Source: Prolixibacteraceae bacterium
GTDB lineage: Bacteria > Bacteroidota > Bacteroidia > Bacteroidales > Prolixibacteraceae
Length of the DNA stretch: 64,000 nucleotides
Direction: 5' to 3'
NCBI GenBank assembly: GCA_003537645.1
Contig: DPRM01000094.1
Span: 34,651-98,650 of the forward strand
Position numbers and translations under genes: made by a program. Positions 42,072 through 51,413 of this stretch are shown in pieces (the first letter of the stretch is position 1; each line of letters begins with the position of its first letter). The notes beneath the pieces were generated by a model that was not told the origin of the DNA, did no database searches, and saw only the letters and a list, made by a program, of their open reading frames with translations.

Positions 42072-44021
42072 ATGATCAGATTAATCTCCATCGCCGTTCT
42101 AACTTTGTTATCAATCTCACTTTCGGCACAGAAAAAAAATGAAACCGTAATGACGATCGGTAAACATCAGATTACCCGCGACGAGTTTACAGCCAATTAC
42201 CAGAAAAACAATACCAACGTTCTCGACGAAAAGGATAAAAAAACACCTGAAGAATACCTCGGACTTTACACCAACTTTAAACTAAAAGTAATTGAAGCGC
42301 AAGCTCTTGGATACGACACTATCCGAACTTTTATTGACGAGCTGAAAGGTTATCGTGCTGAGTTGGCACGCCCCTACCTTACCGACGTTTCGTTTAACGA
42401 TGAAATGGTGCAAACTGCTTATTATCGCACTAAACACGAACGAAAAGCGAGTCACCTGCTCGTTCGTGTTTCTCCTGAAGATTCGCCAGCCGATACGCTG
42501 ACTGCCTGGAACAAAATCAAAGACCTGCGAAACAAAATTATTGCCGGCGCCGATTTTAACGATCTTGCGTACCAGTATTCCGAAGACCCTTCAGCAAAAG
42601 AGAACAAAGGATTGCTGGGCTATTTCAGTGCTTTCCAGATGGTTTACCCGTTTGAAGACATGACCTACCGCACACCGGTTGGCCAGGTTTCCGAAATTAT
42701 CAGGACACAGTTTGGGTATCATATTCTAAAAGTTCACGACGAACGCACAACACGGGGTGAAATAAAAGTAGCCCACATTATGAAAATGTTCCCTCAGCAG
42801 GCTTCGGATGAAACCATTGCCAAACTGAAACTTTCGGCTGACAGTATCTGGCAAAAAGTTACTTCAGGAGCTGATTTTGCTGAAATGGCAAAAAAATATT
42901 CCGACGACAAACAATCGGCAGCTGAAGGTGGGGCAATGAATTGGTTTACACCCACCAACATGGTTCCTTCGTTTGCCGAAGCTGCATTTGAGCTGAAAAA
43001 CGACGGCGACATTTCGCCCGTAATCCGCACACCGTTTGGCTGGCACATTATTAAACGCCTCGAACTGCGCACTACTCCACCCCTCGAAAAAATACGTGCT
43101 GATCTTGAATCAAAAATCAAGCAGAATCCTGCAATCAGCAAATATAGCGACGAAGCGTTCGATCGTAAACTGCGCACCGAATACCAACTGAAAACTGATG
43201 AAAGCAACCTGAATAAACTAATCGCTGTGGCAGCTGATACCATTCAACAAAAAGACTGGTCAAACACTGCGAATTCATTGAAGAACAATCCGCTTTTTCA
43301 GTTTGCAAAGAAAACCATCACCACAGGTAACTTCATTGACTATTTGCAGGACCAGAAAATTTCGGTTAATACAGCCAACCCCGAACACGAATTAAGAACA
43401 CTCCTCGACAAATTCATTAACAAGGAATTGCTTGCCTATGAAGATACGCAACTCGAAAGAAAGCACCCTGAATTTGCCCGAATCATAAAAGAATACCACG
43501 ATGGCATCCTTTTGTTCAACATTTCGAAAGACAAGATTTGGGACGTGGCTTCGACAGATAGCTTGCGCCTTCAAAAATTCTACGACAATACAAGCAAGAA
43601 GTATTTCTGGAACGACCGATTTAAAGGATGGAACATTCAGGCAAAAGACGCTGAAACCCGCACCAAAGTAGAGACATTGCTCGACCAGAAAGAAATGGAA
43701 AAACAGGAATTGACTGACATTTTTAACACACCGACTGAAAACAATATCGTAATTACCGACATTGCTGTTGAGAAGGGAGACGACCCTGTGGTTGATTATT
43801 TTATTTGGAGCGGGCCAAAACCTGCTAATTTTGATGAAACTACTACCTTTGTGCACGGAAAAATCTATCGGAACGAACAAAAAACATTAAAGGAGGCTTG
43901 GGGATTGTACTCTTCCGACTTTCAGGAACAGGTTGAAAAAGAATGGATTGACTCGTTGAAGAAGAAATATCAGGTAAAAATTAACAAAAAAGTACTCAAT
44001 ACAATTCCAACTGTTGAATGA
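42072..44021 (+). CDS. SurA-type peptidylprolyl isomerase, large form
   Basis: About 649 residues from ATG 42072; the upstream in-frame ATG would add 23 residues that do not look like a leader. The signal peptide ends at LSAQ. Two parvulin-type rotamase domains are visible: HERKASHLLVRVSP..GLLGYFSAFQMVYPFE, and IKVAHIMKMFP..GGAMNWFTPTNMVPSFAEAAF. A long helical C-terminal part follows. Expected to be a periplasmic chaperone/isomerase for outer-membrane proteins. Its stop overlaps the next start (ATGA). Confidence 0.85.
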   Translation: MIRLISIAVLTLLSISLSAQKKNETVMTIGKHQITRDEFTANYQKNNTNVLDEKDKKTPEEYLGLYTNFKLKVIEAQALGYDTIRTFIDELKGYRAELARPYLTDVSFNDEMVQTAYYRTKHERKASHLLVRVSPEDSPADTLTAWNKIKDLRNKIIAGADFNDLAYQYSEDPSAKENKGLLGYFSAFQMVYPFEDMTYRTPVGQVSEIIRTQFGYHILKVHDERTTRGEIKVAHIMKMFPQQASDETIAKLKLSADSIWQKVTSGADFAEMAKKYSDDKQSAAEGGAMNWFTPTNMVPSFAEAAFELKNDGDISPVIRTPFGWHIIKRLELRTTPPLEKIRADLESKIKQNPAISKYSDEAFDRKLRTEYQLKTDESNLNKLIAVAADTIQQKDWSNTANSLKNNPLFQFAKKTITTGNFIDYLQDQKISVNTANPEHELRTLLDKFINKELLAYEDTQLERKHPEFARIIKEYHDGILLFNISKDKIWDVASTDSLRLQKFYDNTSKKYFWNDRFKGWNIQAKDAETRTKVETLLDQKEMEKQELTDIFNTPTENNIVITDIAVEKGDDPVVDYFIWSGPKPANFDETTTFVHGKIYRNEQKTLKEAWGLYSSDFQEQVEKEWIDSLKKKYQVKINKKVLNTIPTVE

Positions 44022-44872
44022 ATAAAACGGCTTTCTATATAGTTATTCTCGCATTGATTCTGACCTCGTGCAGCGTATTTGTTGACAATGGTGAACCCGT
44101 TGCAAAGGTGGGCGTGCATGTTTTAACGCTTGAAGAGCTGCAAAAGAATGTGCCTGATTATCTTGATGAAACCGACAGCGCCCTTTGGGCCGATGACTAT
44201 ATAAAAAAGTGGATTCAGCGCGAACTTCTTTTGATGAAAGCTGAAGAAAATCTGGGTCCTGGAATGAAAGATGTAAGTCAGGAACTGGAAGAATACCGCA
44301 ACTCGCTGATTGTGTATCGTTACAAAAACGAGTTGATGAAACAAAAGATGGATACCACCGTGAAAGAAACCGACGTTCAGGATTACTTCAGTAAAAACAA
44401 GGAAAGTTTTATACTGAACCAGAACATTGTAAAAGCGATTTATATCAAAATTCCGCTGGCGGTTTCGAGCCCCGAAAACATCAAAGAGCTTTGTGCATCA
44501 AACGATCCGGAGAAACAGGCCAGATTAAATGAATATTGCATGACGTACGCCAAAGCCTACGACCGTTTTAACGACCAATGGATAGCTGCCGATATGGTGC
44601 TGGCCAATACACCCGTTGAGACTACCAACCAGCAAAGCATACTCAAAAAAAACCGCTTCATCGAAAGCAGTGATACAGATTATTATTACATTGTTTTCAT
44701 CCGCGATTACCGCCTTACGGGACAGGTTTCGCCGGTTGAATACGTTTATAACGATATTAGAAATCTGATTTTAAGCAAACAAAAAATCCAGTTTCTGAAA
44801 CAAATTGAAAAAGACATTTACAAAGAAGGCCTTGACAGTAAAAAGGTTAAACTATTTAAAACAAAAAAATAA
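44018..44872 (+). CDS. SurA N-domain-like lipoprotein
   Basis: A 284-residue protein. The leader IVILALILTSC ends in a lipobox Cys near residue 18. The body is helical, like the SurA/PrsA chaperone core (VGVHVLTLEELQKNVPDYL, KKWIQRELLLMKAEENLG), but no complete rotamase domain is seen. It is placed between two full SurA-type genes, with a 4-nt overlap upstream and a 6-nt gap downstream. Likely a membrane-tethered companion chaperone in outer-membrane biogenesis. Confidence 0.75.
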   Translation: MNKTAFYIVILALILTSCSVFVDNGEPVAKVGVHVLTLEELQKNVPDYLDETDSALWADDYIKKWIQRELLLMKAEENLGPGMKDVSQELEEYRNSLIVYRYKNELMKQKMDTTVKETDVQDYFSKNKESFILNQNIVKAIYIKIPLAVSSPENIKELCASNDPEKQARLNEYCMTYAKAYDRFNDQWIAADMVLANTPVETTNQQSILKKNRFIESSDTDYYYIVFIRDYRLTGQVSPVEYVYNDIRNLILSKQKIQFLKQIEKDIYKEGLDSKKVKLFKTKK

Positions 44873-44878
44873 TCGTTT

Positions 44879-46234
44879 ATGATCAGAAAATTAATTGGTT
44901 TATTTATCCTGTCTGGATTTGTTGCTTTAAGCACTCAAACCAATGCACAAGATAAAGTTGTTGACCAGATTGTAGCTGTTGTGGGTAAAAACATCATTTT
45001 GAAATCGGACATCGAAAATATGTTCCAGCAGCAACAAGCACAGGGAATTACAACTGAAGGAGATATGAAATGTGAGATTCTGGAAAACTTTCTGGTCGAA
45101 AAACTTTTGCTGGCCGAGGCCGAACAAGATACCACCATTTCGGTGAGCGACAGCCAGATCAATCAAAGCCTTGAACAGCGTATCCAATATTTTATTTCGC
45201 ATCTGGGATCGGAAAAAGAAGTGGAGGCCTACTTCAAAAAATCGATCATGGAACTGAAAGCCGATATGCAGGATGTGATCAAAAACCAGCAGATGACCCA
45301 GCAAATGCAGGGCAAAATACTCGACAAAGTAACTGTTACACCGGCAGAAGTACGTTTGCATTTCAGGAACCTTCCGGAAGCTGAAATTCCGAAAATTGAC
45401 GCGCAGATTGAATATGCTCAGATTGTTGTGCAACCCGTAATTACTATAGAAGAAGAGGATCGCATTAAAGCCGCCCTTCGCGATTTGAAACGCAGAATTG
45501 AAAGCGGTGAAAGCAGTTTTGGGCCGATGGCAGTTATTTATTCGGAAGATCCGGGATCGTCGCGGACTGGAGGAGAACTCGAATATATGGGCCGCGGAAA
45601 CCTCGATCCGGCTTATGCTGCGGCAGCTTTCAACCTGAAGGGCGATAAAATCTCGAATGTTGTAAAGAGCGAATTCGGCTACCATATTATTCAGGTAATG
45701 GACCGCAAAGGCGAGCAATTAAAAACACGTCATATCCTTATGAAACCAAAAGTTTCTCCTGAATCACTTGCAAAGGCATTCGGTCAGATCGACAGTATTG
45801 CCGATTTTATCCGTAAAGAAACCTTCACGTTTGAAGATGCCGCCATGCGTTATTCGTACGACAAAAACTCGCGCAACAACGGTGGAGTGGTAATCAATCC
45901 TGAAACCGGTGATTCGAAGTGGAAACTCGAGGAACTCGATCCTGATGTCAGTAAAGTAATTTCAACGATGAAAATCAACGAGATATCAGCTCCGATTAAA
46001 ACCATCGATGAAAAACAAAAGCAAGTTTACAAAATTGTTAAGCTGCTCCGAAAAAGCGAAACGCATAAAGCCAACCTTCGCGACGATTACGTTGAATTGA
46101 GCGATATTTACATGGCTTCGAAAAAAGAAAAAAAGATGGACGAATGGATTCGCGAAAAACAATTGGGAACTTACGTCCGCATCGATCCCTCATATATGAA
46201 TTGTAATTTCAAATACAAAGGCTGGATCAAGTAA
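44879..46234 (+). CDS. surA: SurA-type peptidylprolyl isomerase
   Basis: A 451-residue protein with a signal peptide ending TNAQ. The SurA N-domain (VVDQIVAVVGKNIILKSDIE) is followed by parvulin domain 1 (IDAQIEYAQIVVQP..GGELEYMGRGNLDPAYAAAAF..EFGYHIIQVMDRKG) and a second one starting LKTRHILMKPKVSPESL. This is the classic SurA architecture. It escorts outer-membrane beta-barrel proteins through the periplasm. It is third in the guaB-distal chaperone run. Confidence 0.9.
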   Translation: MIRKLIGLFILSGFVALSTQTNAQDKVVDQIVAVVGKNIILKSDIENMFQQQQAQGITTEGDMKCEILENFLVEKLLLAEAEQDTTISVSDSQINQSLEQRIQYFISHLGSEKEVEAYFKKSIMELKADMQDVIKNQQMTQQMQGKILDKVTVTPAEVRLHFRNLPEAEIPKIDAQIEYAQIVVQPVITIEEEDRIKAALRDLKRRIESGESSFGPMAVIYSEDPGSSRTGGELEYMGRGNLDPAYAAAAFNLKGDKISNVVKSEFGYHIIQVMDRKGEQLKTRHILMKPKVSPESLAKAFGQIDSIADFIRKETFTFEDAAMRYSYDKNSRNNGGVVINPETGDSKWKLEELDPDVSKVISTMKINEISAPIKTIDEKQKQVYKIVKLLRKSETHKANLRDDYVELSDIYMASKKEKKMDEWIREKQLGTYVRIDPSYMNCNFKYKGWIK

Positions 46235-46365
46235 TGAGTTTCAGGTTCCAGATTTCAGGTTTTTAGTTATAAACCGCTCCGGATTTGGCATTCAGTAATT
46301 GATGGGTAAATTCGGGCTGAGGGAAATCGCCCAAAACACAGGCAGAAAATAAAAATTAGGAAAAG

Positions 46366-47331
46366 ATGACTTTTAAAAATGAAGTTGAAGCTGTAAACGC
46401 GCTGAGCAATAAATTTGGTCAGCTGCGTTCCGAAATAAAAAAACGGATTTACGGACAGGATGAAATCATCAATCAGGTGCTGGTTGCCATGTTTAGCCGC
46501 GGACATTGTTTGCTGATCGGCGTTCCGGGGCTTGCAAAAACCTTGCTCGTAAATACCATTTCCGAAGTACTTGGACTTCAATACAAACGAATTCAGTTTA
46601 CGCCCGATTTGATGCCATCGGATATCATCGGCACCGAAATTCTTGACAAAGACCGCGAATTCAAATTTATTCGCGGGCCAATTTTTTCCAACATCATTCT
46701 GGCCGACGAAATCAACCGCACCCCGCCTAAAACACAAGCCGCACTGCTCGAAGCCATGCAGGAACATTCGGTAACCGCTGCCGGGCAGAAATACCTGCTC
46801 GATAACCCGTTTTTTGTTCTCGCAACTCAAAATCCAATCGAGCAGGAAGGAACATATCCGCTTCCCGAAGCACAGCTCGACCGTTTCATGTTCTCGATCT
46901 GGCTCGATTATCCAAAATTTGAGGACGAGCTGACGATTGTGCAAAACACCACTTCCGATTTCTCCGCTCACCTGAAAGAGATTATCTCGAAAGAAGAAAT
47001 CCGCTATTTTCAGGATTTGATTTTGAAAGTTCCGGTAAACGAAAATGTACTGAAATATGCAGTCAGCCTGTCGTCGAAAACGAGGCCAAATACAGAAATG
47101 GCCGCAACCGTTGCCAATAAATACCTGAAATGGGGAGCCGGACCGCGTGCTTCGCAATACCTGGTTCTGGGCGCAAAAACACATGCGGCCCTTCAGGGAA
47201 AATTTTCTCCTGATATCGACGACATAAAAAAGGTAGCTGTGAGTATTCTTCGTCACCGCATCATTAAAAACTACAAGGCCGAAGCCGAAAACATTTCGGT
47301 CGAAGACATTATTTCGGAATTGATGCAATAA
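46366..47331 (+). CDS. MoxR-family AAA+ ATPase
   Basis: A 321-residue ATPase. Walker A is in GVPGLAKTLLVN, Walker B in LADEINRTPPKTQAALLEAMQEHSVT, with sensor ATQNPIEQEGTYPLPEAQLDRFMF. MoxR ATPases act as chaperones, often with DUF58 and von Willebrand-domain proteins. No such partners appear next to it here; it is followed instead by the OstA-like gene after 5 nt. Its client is therefore unknown. Confidence 0.9.
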   Translation: MTFKNEVEAVNALSNKFGQLRSEIKKRIYGQDEIINQVLVAMFSRGHCLLIGVPGLAKTLLVNTISEVLGLQYKRIQFTPDLMPSDIIGTEILDKDREFKFIRGPIFSNIILADEINRTPPKTQAALLEAMQEHSVTAAGQKYLLDNPFFVLATQNPIEQEGTYPLPEAQLDRFMFSIWLDYPKFEDELTIVQNTTSDFSAHLKEIISKEEIRYFQDLILKVPVNENVLKYAVSLSSKTRPNTEMAATVANKYLKWGAGPRASQYLVLGAKTHAALQGKFSPDIDDIKKVAVSILRHRIIKNYKAEAENISVEDIISELMQ

Positions 47332-47336
47332 ACTGA

Positions 47337-49127
47337 ATGACAAAACCGGGTTCAATGATACTAAAGGTCTGTCGCCTTATTCTTGTCACCTTCATCGGAT
47401 TGCTGGCATTTTCAGGAATTACCCTGGCTCAGAATAAAAAAAGGGTGGAGATTGTTCATTGCGACGAGATGAACTACAACGAGCGAATTGTTGCCAATGC
47501 ACAACGACTTCTGGGAAATGTAAACATTACGGTTGACGGAGCCATAATGTGGTGCGATAGCTTATATAATTACACCAACAATACTGTCGATGCTTTCGGA
47601 AATGTGCACATTGTTCGTGGCGATACACTTAACATGTACGCCGACTTTATTAATTACAGCGGAAATACAAAACTTGCCAAAGCCCGCCGGAATGTAAAAC
47701 TGATTGACAAACAAGTTACCTTAACTACCGATTCGCTTGATTACAGCATGATCAACGACATCGCGTCGTACAACTATTCGGGAACAGTAAAAGATTCGAC
47801 CAACATACTCACCTCGCTGATAGGATTGTATTACGTCAACGAAAGGAAAGCCTATTTCAGGACAAATGTTGATGGCCTGACCAAAGACTACAAAATAAAA
47901 TCGGACACGCTGATTTACTTTACCAACACCCAAAAAGTTTATATTGAAGGACCAACCCATATTTTCAATGAAAAAGACACACTTTATGCTGAATATGGCT
48001 GGTATGACAGTATGAAAAATCTGGCCAATCTGACAAAAAAGCCCAGCATCTGGAATGAAAAACAAAAAGTAAAAGCCGATTCTATTTTTTACGACAAGGA
48101 AAAGGGAGAAGGACTTGCACTGGGAAATGCGCACCTTCAGGATATTGAAAACAGCATTATTGTAGAGGGAAACCGCATTGAATACAACGACATCAGTAAA
48201 GTTGCACTGGCCACCGATTCGGCAGTACTGATCATGTATTCGGAACAAGATACGCTGTTTTTGCATGCCGAAATCCTTCGAACAATACCCGATACCACAA
48301 CAATCCGTAAGCCGGTTAAGGCCAAAACACCGGCAAATTTAAAAGCTCCGCAAAAAGCTGTTGGCGACAGTGTGGCAGCTATTGCTCCTGAAATTGCAGT
48401 AACGGAACCTCCGGTTTTAAGCAGTGACTCACTTGCAACAATCAAGCCGGCTTTGGCTGATACGACATTAATAGCCGATTCAACAATTGTTGAAAAACCT
48501 AAGGATCCGCGATTGGTTCTGGCGTATCGCAAAGTCAGGTTCTTCAGAAACGATTTGCAGGGTAAATGCGATTCGCTGGTATATTGGTCGAAAGACTCGA
48601 CCATTCAACTATATACCGATCCGGTAATATGGTCGAACAAAAACCAACTGACAGCCAAATTCATAGAAATGATCAACCGGAGCAAAGACCCCGATGAGGT
48701 GAATATGAAAGATGATGCATTTATCATTTCAATGGAAGACGACAGCCTGCGGTTTAACCAGATAAAAGGGAAAAACATGACCGGTTTTATCCGTAAAAAT
48801 GAACTTTACCGGATAAATGTAAACGGCAACGGACAATCCAACTATTATGCCCGCGACAAGGATGGCATCATCGGTTTAAACAAAGCTGAAAGCAGTAACA
48901 TCGTAATTTCTCTGAACAAGGGAAAAGTTCAAAAAATTACATTTATCAAGTCGCCGGAAGGTGAGCTAAAACCAATGGCCAACATCGATGATGGAGATAA
49001 AATATTGCCCGGTTTTAAATGGCTGGAAGATATCAGGCCCAAATCGAAAAAAGATATTTTCCGTTTTCCCGCCGTCGATGGTTCTTCGGCACCCGTTGTT
49101 AAGCCTATTCCTGAACTATCTAAATAA
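47337..49127 (+). CDS. OstA-like (LptA/LptD N-domain) protein
   Basis: A 596-residue protein. The signal peptide ends at TLAQ; an internal ATG at 47355 could be the true start. The mature N-terminus reads RVEIVHCDEMNYNERIVANAQRLLGNVNITVDG and continues as a beta-jellyroll like LptA. A low-complexity Ala/Pro/Thr segment lies around residues 320-385. The family is linked to lipopolysaccharide transport in Bacteroidota. It lies 5 nt after the MoxR gene. Confidence 0.82.
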   Translation: MTKPGSMILKVCRLILVTFIGLLAFSGITLAQNKKRVEIVHCDEMNYNERIVANAQRLLGNVNITVDGAIMWCDSLYNYTNNTVDAFGNVHIVRGDTLNMYADFINYSGNTKLAKARRNVKLIDKQVTLTTDSLDYSMINDIASYNYSGTVKDSTNILTSLIGLYYVNERKAYFRTNVDGLTKDYKIKSDTLIYFTNTQKVYIEGPTHIFNEKDTLYAEYGWYDSMKNLANLTKKPSIWNEKQKVKADSIFYDKEKGEGLALGNAHLQDIENSIIVEGNRIEYNDISKVALATDSAVLIMYSEQDTLFLHAEILRTIPDTTTIRKPVKAKTPANLKAPQKAVGDSVAAIAPEIAVTEPPVLSSDSLATIKPALADTTLIADSTIVEKPKDPRLVLAYRKVRFFRNDLQGKCDSLVYWSKDSTIQLYTDPVIWSNKNQLTAKFIEMINRSKDPDEVNMKDDAFIISMEDDSLRFNQIKGKNMTGFIRKNELYRINVNGNGQSNYYARDKDGIIGLNKAESSNIVISLNKGKVQKITFIKSPEGELKPMANIDDGDKILPGFKWLEDIRPKSKKDIFRFPAVDGSSAPVVKPIPELSK

Positions 49128-49222
49128 TAAACACATGAAACGAGCCATGAGAATTACTTCTCACACAGGAGAATGATTATTGGCGAGTTCCATCTGACAA
49201 TTAAAAAACAAATTATTAATAG

Positions 49223-49747
49223 ATGAAAAATCTACTTAAATCGCTCATTTTACTGGCTGTTTTGCTAGTCGAATTTCCCTCGTATGCCAATCAGGCTCCC
49301 GACGATTTTGCCAAATCTGGCATTTCAATTGGTGTTGTAGTTGAAGACCTCAACAAATCCCTCGACTTTTACCTGAATGTTATCGGGATGGTAAAAACAG
49401 GTGAGTTTAGTGTCGATGCCGACAAGGCCAAAGAATTGGGGTTAAGCAACGGCAACCGCTTTGATGTGCAAGTGCTGAAACTTGAAAACAGCGAAAATGC
49501 TCCTGAATGGAAGTTAATGTCGTTTGGCAAAAAAGCTACTCACCCAAAACAAAACTATGTACCCGACGACACTGGCATACAATACATTACCATCTTTGTA
49601 AAGTCGATGAAACCTATTTTGGAGCGAATCGAAAAACATGATGTAAAAATGCTCGGAAAAACGCCTTCGATGCTCGACGAAACCCGCCAGTTTGTGCTTT
49701 TACAGGATCCGGATGGAAATTTCATTGAACTGATCGGCCCAAAATAA
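49223..49747 (+). CDS. Exported VOC (glyoxalase/bleomycin-resistance fold) protein
   Basis: A 174-residue protein. A leader of about 22 residues ends at SYAN. One VOC domain follows: GISIGVVVEDLNKSLDFYLNVIGM, GIQYITIFVKSMKPILERIEK and FVLLQDPDGNFIELIGPK, with a potential metal-binding Glu at the end. The superfamily covers glyoxalase, dioxygenase and drug-binding proteins, so no reaction is assigned. It is the last chromosomal gene before the element and ends before a strong bidirectional terminator. Confidence 0.8.
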   Translation: MKNLLKSLILLAVLLVEFPSYANQAPDDFAKSGISIGVVVEDLNKSLDFYLNVIGMVKTGEFSVDADKAKELGLSNGNRFDVQVLKLENSENAPEWKLMSFGKKATHPKQNYVPDDTGIQYITIFVKSMKPILERIEKHDVKMLGKTPSMLDETRQFVLLQDPDGNFIELIGPK

Positions 49748-49825
49748 GAAGTGAAAGTCAGGTTGTTATTCGGTTTTATCGCAATACCGCATTTCATAAA
49801 TTCCGACACCTTCAGTAAAAAAAAC

Positions 49826-49868
49826 AAATAGCCTGTAAATACATTGATTTACAGGCTATTTTCATTTC
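49826..49868. terminator. Strong bidirectional intrinsic terminator
   Basis: A perfect 15-bp stem, AAATAGCCTGTAAAT (49826-49840) with ATTTACAGGCTATTT (49847-49861), and T/A-rich flanks on both sides. It would end the VOC gene and the original tRNA transcript from the other direction. Confidence 0.88.
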
Positions 49869-49871
49869 GTG

Positions 49872-49916
49872 TCGGTCTGCAGGGATTCGAACCCTGGGCC
49901 CGCTGATTAAGAGTCA
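49872..49916 (-). other. Left attachment site: 3' fragment of a tRNA-Lys(CTT) gene
   Basis: Read on the minus strand this gives part of an anticodon stem, the loop CTCTTAA (anticodon CTT, 49907-49913), the 3' stem, the variable loop, a perfect T arm (CAGGG, TTCGAAT, CCCTG), the acceptor 3' strand CAGACCG and discriminator A. The D arm and 5' acceptor strand are missing. Identity is lost within the anticodon stem near 49916. This is the typical scar of a tyrosine integrase acting at a tRNA anticodon loop; the intact tRNA should lie at the element's right end. Confidence 0.8.
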
Positions 49917-50035
49917 CAATATTACCCTTACTTGTTAGTTTAATCATTTTTTAAGATAGTTTAAAAACATACTGAAATAAAGCACTTAAGCATATTTAAG
50001 TCTCTACTTTGTTTAATCATGATTTAACTTTTTTA

Positions 50036-50080
50036 TATATTTGTATGCAAATAAAATGCAAATATCTTAAATTTGCATAC
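50036..50080 (+). promoter_or_regulatory. Integrase promoter with three ATGCAAAT motifs
   Basis: The -7 box TATATTTG (50036-50043) is followed at once by GTATGCAAAT (50043-50052), ATGCAAAT (50056-50063) and the inverted ATTTGCATAC (50071-50080). The outer two form a perfect 10-bp inverted repeat. Occupancy would block the start site, or they may be integrase/excisionase arm sites. Confidence 0.65.
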
Positions 50081-50093
50081 GAATTAAGAATGA

Positions 50094-51413
50094 ATGAAAA
50101 GAGAATACAGCATTTCTATTTATCTGGATCAACGCAGAAGCCTTAAAAGTGGCAAATACCCTGTTCGCCTCCGTGTTTATGTACCGGGTACACAGAAACT
50201 ATATCCTACAAAATTTACTTTTACCAAAGAGGAGTTTCAATACATCTGGAATTCGGACAAATCTGATCTGCCCGCCGCCAAACCAAAAACAGAAAAACTA
50301 CTTAATAACGCTGACCGGAGAGAAGCCTTGAGCGCTCTCCTATCCCTACAAGACAAAGCTGAAAAGATTGCTGAGGGACTTGATCCGTTTACATTTGACC
50401 AATTTGAAAAGAAGCTATATCGTAGGTCCGGGCAAACTGAGAATGTATTTTACCAGTACGATCAAGTTGTAGAACGGTACAAGACAAACAACCAGATCGG
50501 TACTGCCAAGAATTATGAGCTTTCCCAGAAATCTATAAAAACCTTTCTGGAAGACTGGAAAGGAAAAGAGCCCTCAACCTTACTATTCCGTGAAATTACC
50601 CCGGAGTGGCTTAATAGGTATGAGCGTTTCATGTCTGACAAAGGCAAGAGCCAAACATCGACTGGGATATATTTGCGCCCTTTACGGGCCCTTTACAGAG
50701 CTGCTATATTAGAAGGAACGATAAAACAAGACCTCTATCCGTTTGGCCGGAAGAAGTACGAAATACCGCAGCCTGAAGTTGTTCGGAAGGCACTGTCAAA
50801 AGAGCAGATCAAAAAACTTTATGAGGCTGTTCCTGCAAATGAATATCAGAAGAAAGCCAAAGATTTCTGGTTCTTCTTGTTCAACACCGCCGGGATTAAT
50901 GTAAAAGACCTTGCGCGGCTTAAATACAGCAATCTTTTGGGGGATAAACTGGTTTACATTCGCGAGAAAACCAAACGAACGACAAAAGCCAGGCTTAAAC
51001 CCGTTGTCGTGTACCTCAACGATTACGCAACACAATTCATTGAAAAATACGGGAATCCGGAAAAGTTGCCTCAAAACTATATTTTTGATATTTTCCGTAA
51101 CGGGATGACCGAGCAAGAAAAGTTTGACAAAGCCGGAGCCTTTACACGGATACTAAACCAACACGTAAAGAATTTCGCCAAAGCCAACGGGCTCCCGGAA
51201 GAAATTTCAACATACTGGAGTCGGCACTCTTTTGCGACAAACGCCATTCGAAGCGGAGCGTCAATGGAGCAGATCCAGCAAGCTTTGAACCATGCAAATT
51301 TAACCACTACTCAGAATTACTTTGCAGGCTTTGGAAATGACAGCATGAAAGCACTTACTAAAAACCTAATGAATTTTAACGATGGACAAACGGACGAACA
51401 ACCTGCCCAGTAA
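50094..51413 (+). CDS. int: Tyrosine recombinase/integrase
   Basis: A 439-residue integrase. An N-terminal arm-binding part (SIYLDQRRSLKSGKYPVRLRVY) precedes a SAM-like core-binding domain (residues ~120-215) and the catalytic domain. Active-site residues seen are Arg377-His378 in YWSRHSFATNAI, His400 in NHANLTT and the nucleophile Tyr409 in TQNYFAGF. The first catalytic Arg position is replaced (TAGINVKDLARL), as in IntDOT-type Bacteroidota integrases. It sits next to the tRNA-Lys fragment and reads into the element. Confidence 0.93.
   Translation: MKREYSISIYLDQRRSLKSGKYPVRLRVYVPGTQKLYPTKFTFTKEEFQYIWNSDKSDLPAAKPKTEKLLNNADRREALSALLSLQDKAEKIAEGLDPFTFDQFEKKLYRRSGQTENVFYQYDQVVERYKTNNQIGTAKNYELSQKSIKTFLEDWKGKEPSTLLFREITPEWLNRYERFMSDKGKSQTSTGIYLRPLRALYRAAILEGTIKQDLYPFGRKKYEIPQPEVVRKALSKEQIKKLYEAVPANEYQKKAKDFWFFLFNTAGINVKDLARLKYSNLLGDKLVYIREKTKRTTKARLKPVVVYLNDYATQFIEKYGNPEKLPQNYIFDIFRNGMTEQEKFDKAGAFTRILNQHVKNFAKANGLPEEISTYWSRHSFATNAIRSGASMEQIQQALNHANLTTTQNYFAGFGNDSMKALTKNLMNFNDGQTDEQPAQ

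Larger units (their letters stand above)
49748..50093. other. 346-bp junction: terminator, tRNA fragment, integrase control region
   Basis: It contains the terminator at 49826-49868, the tRNA-Lys 3' fragment at 49872-49916, a 10-bp direct repeat GTTTAATCAT (49938-49947 and 50011-50020) that may be an integrase arm site, and the integrase promoter with ATGCAAAT motifs. It marks the switch from chromosome to mobile element. Confidence 0.7.

Noticed and set aside
44927..45718. Reverse open frame over surA
   Set aside because: Antisense to SurA; no recognisable product.
46267..47355. Long reverse-strand open frame (362 codons) over the MoxR gene
   Set aside because: It is the antisense of a clear MoxR ATPase with intact Walker motifs; the reverse product shows no domain.
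49872..49916. A complete tRNA gene
   Set aside because: Only the anticodon loop to the 3' end is present; D arm and 5' acceptor strand are missing.
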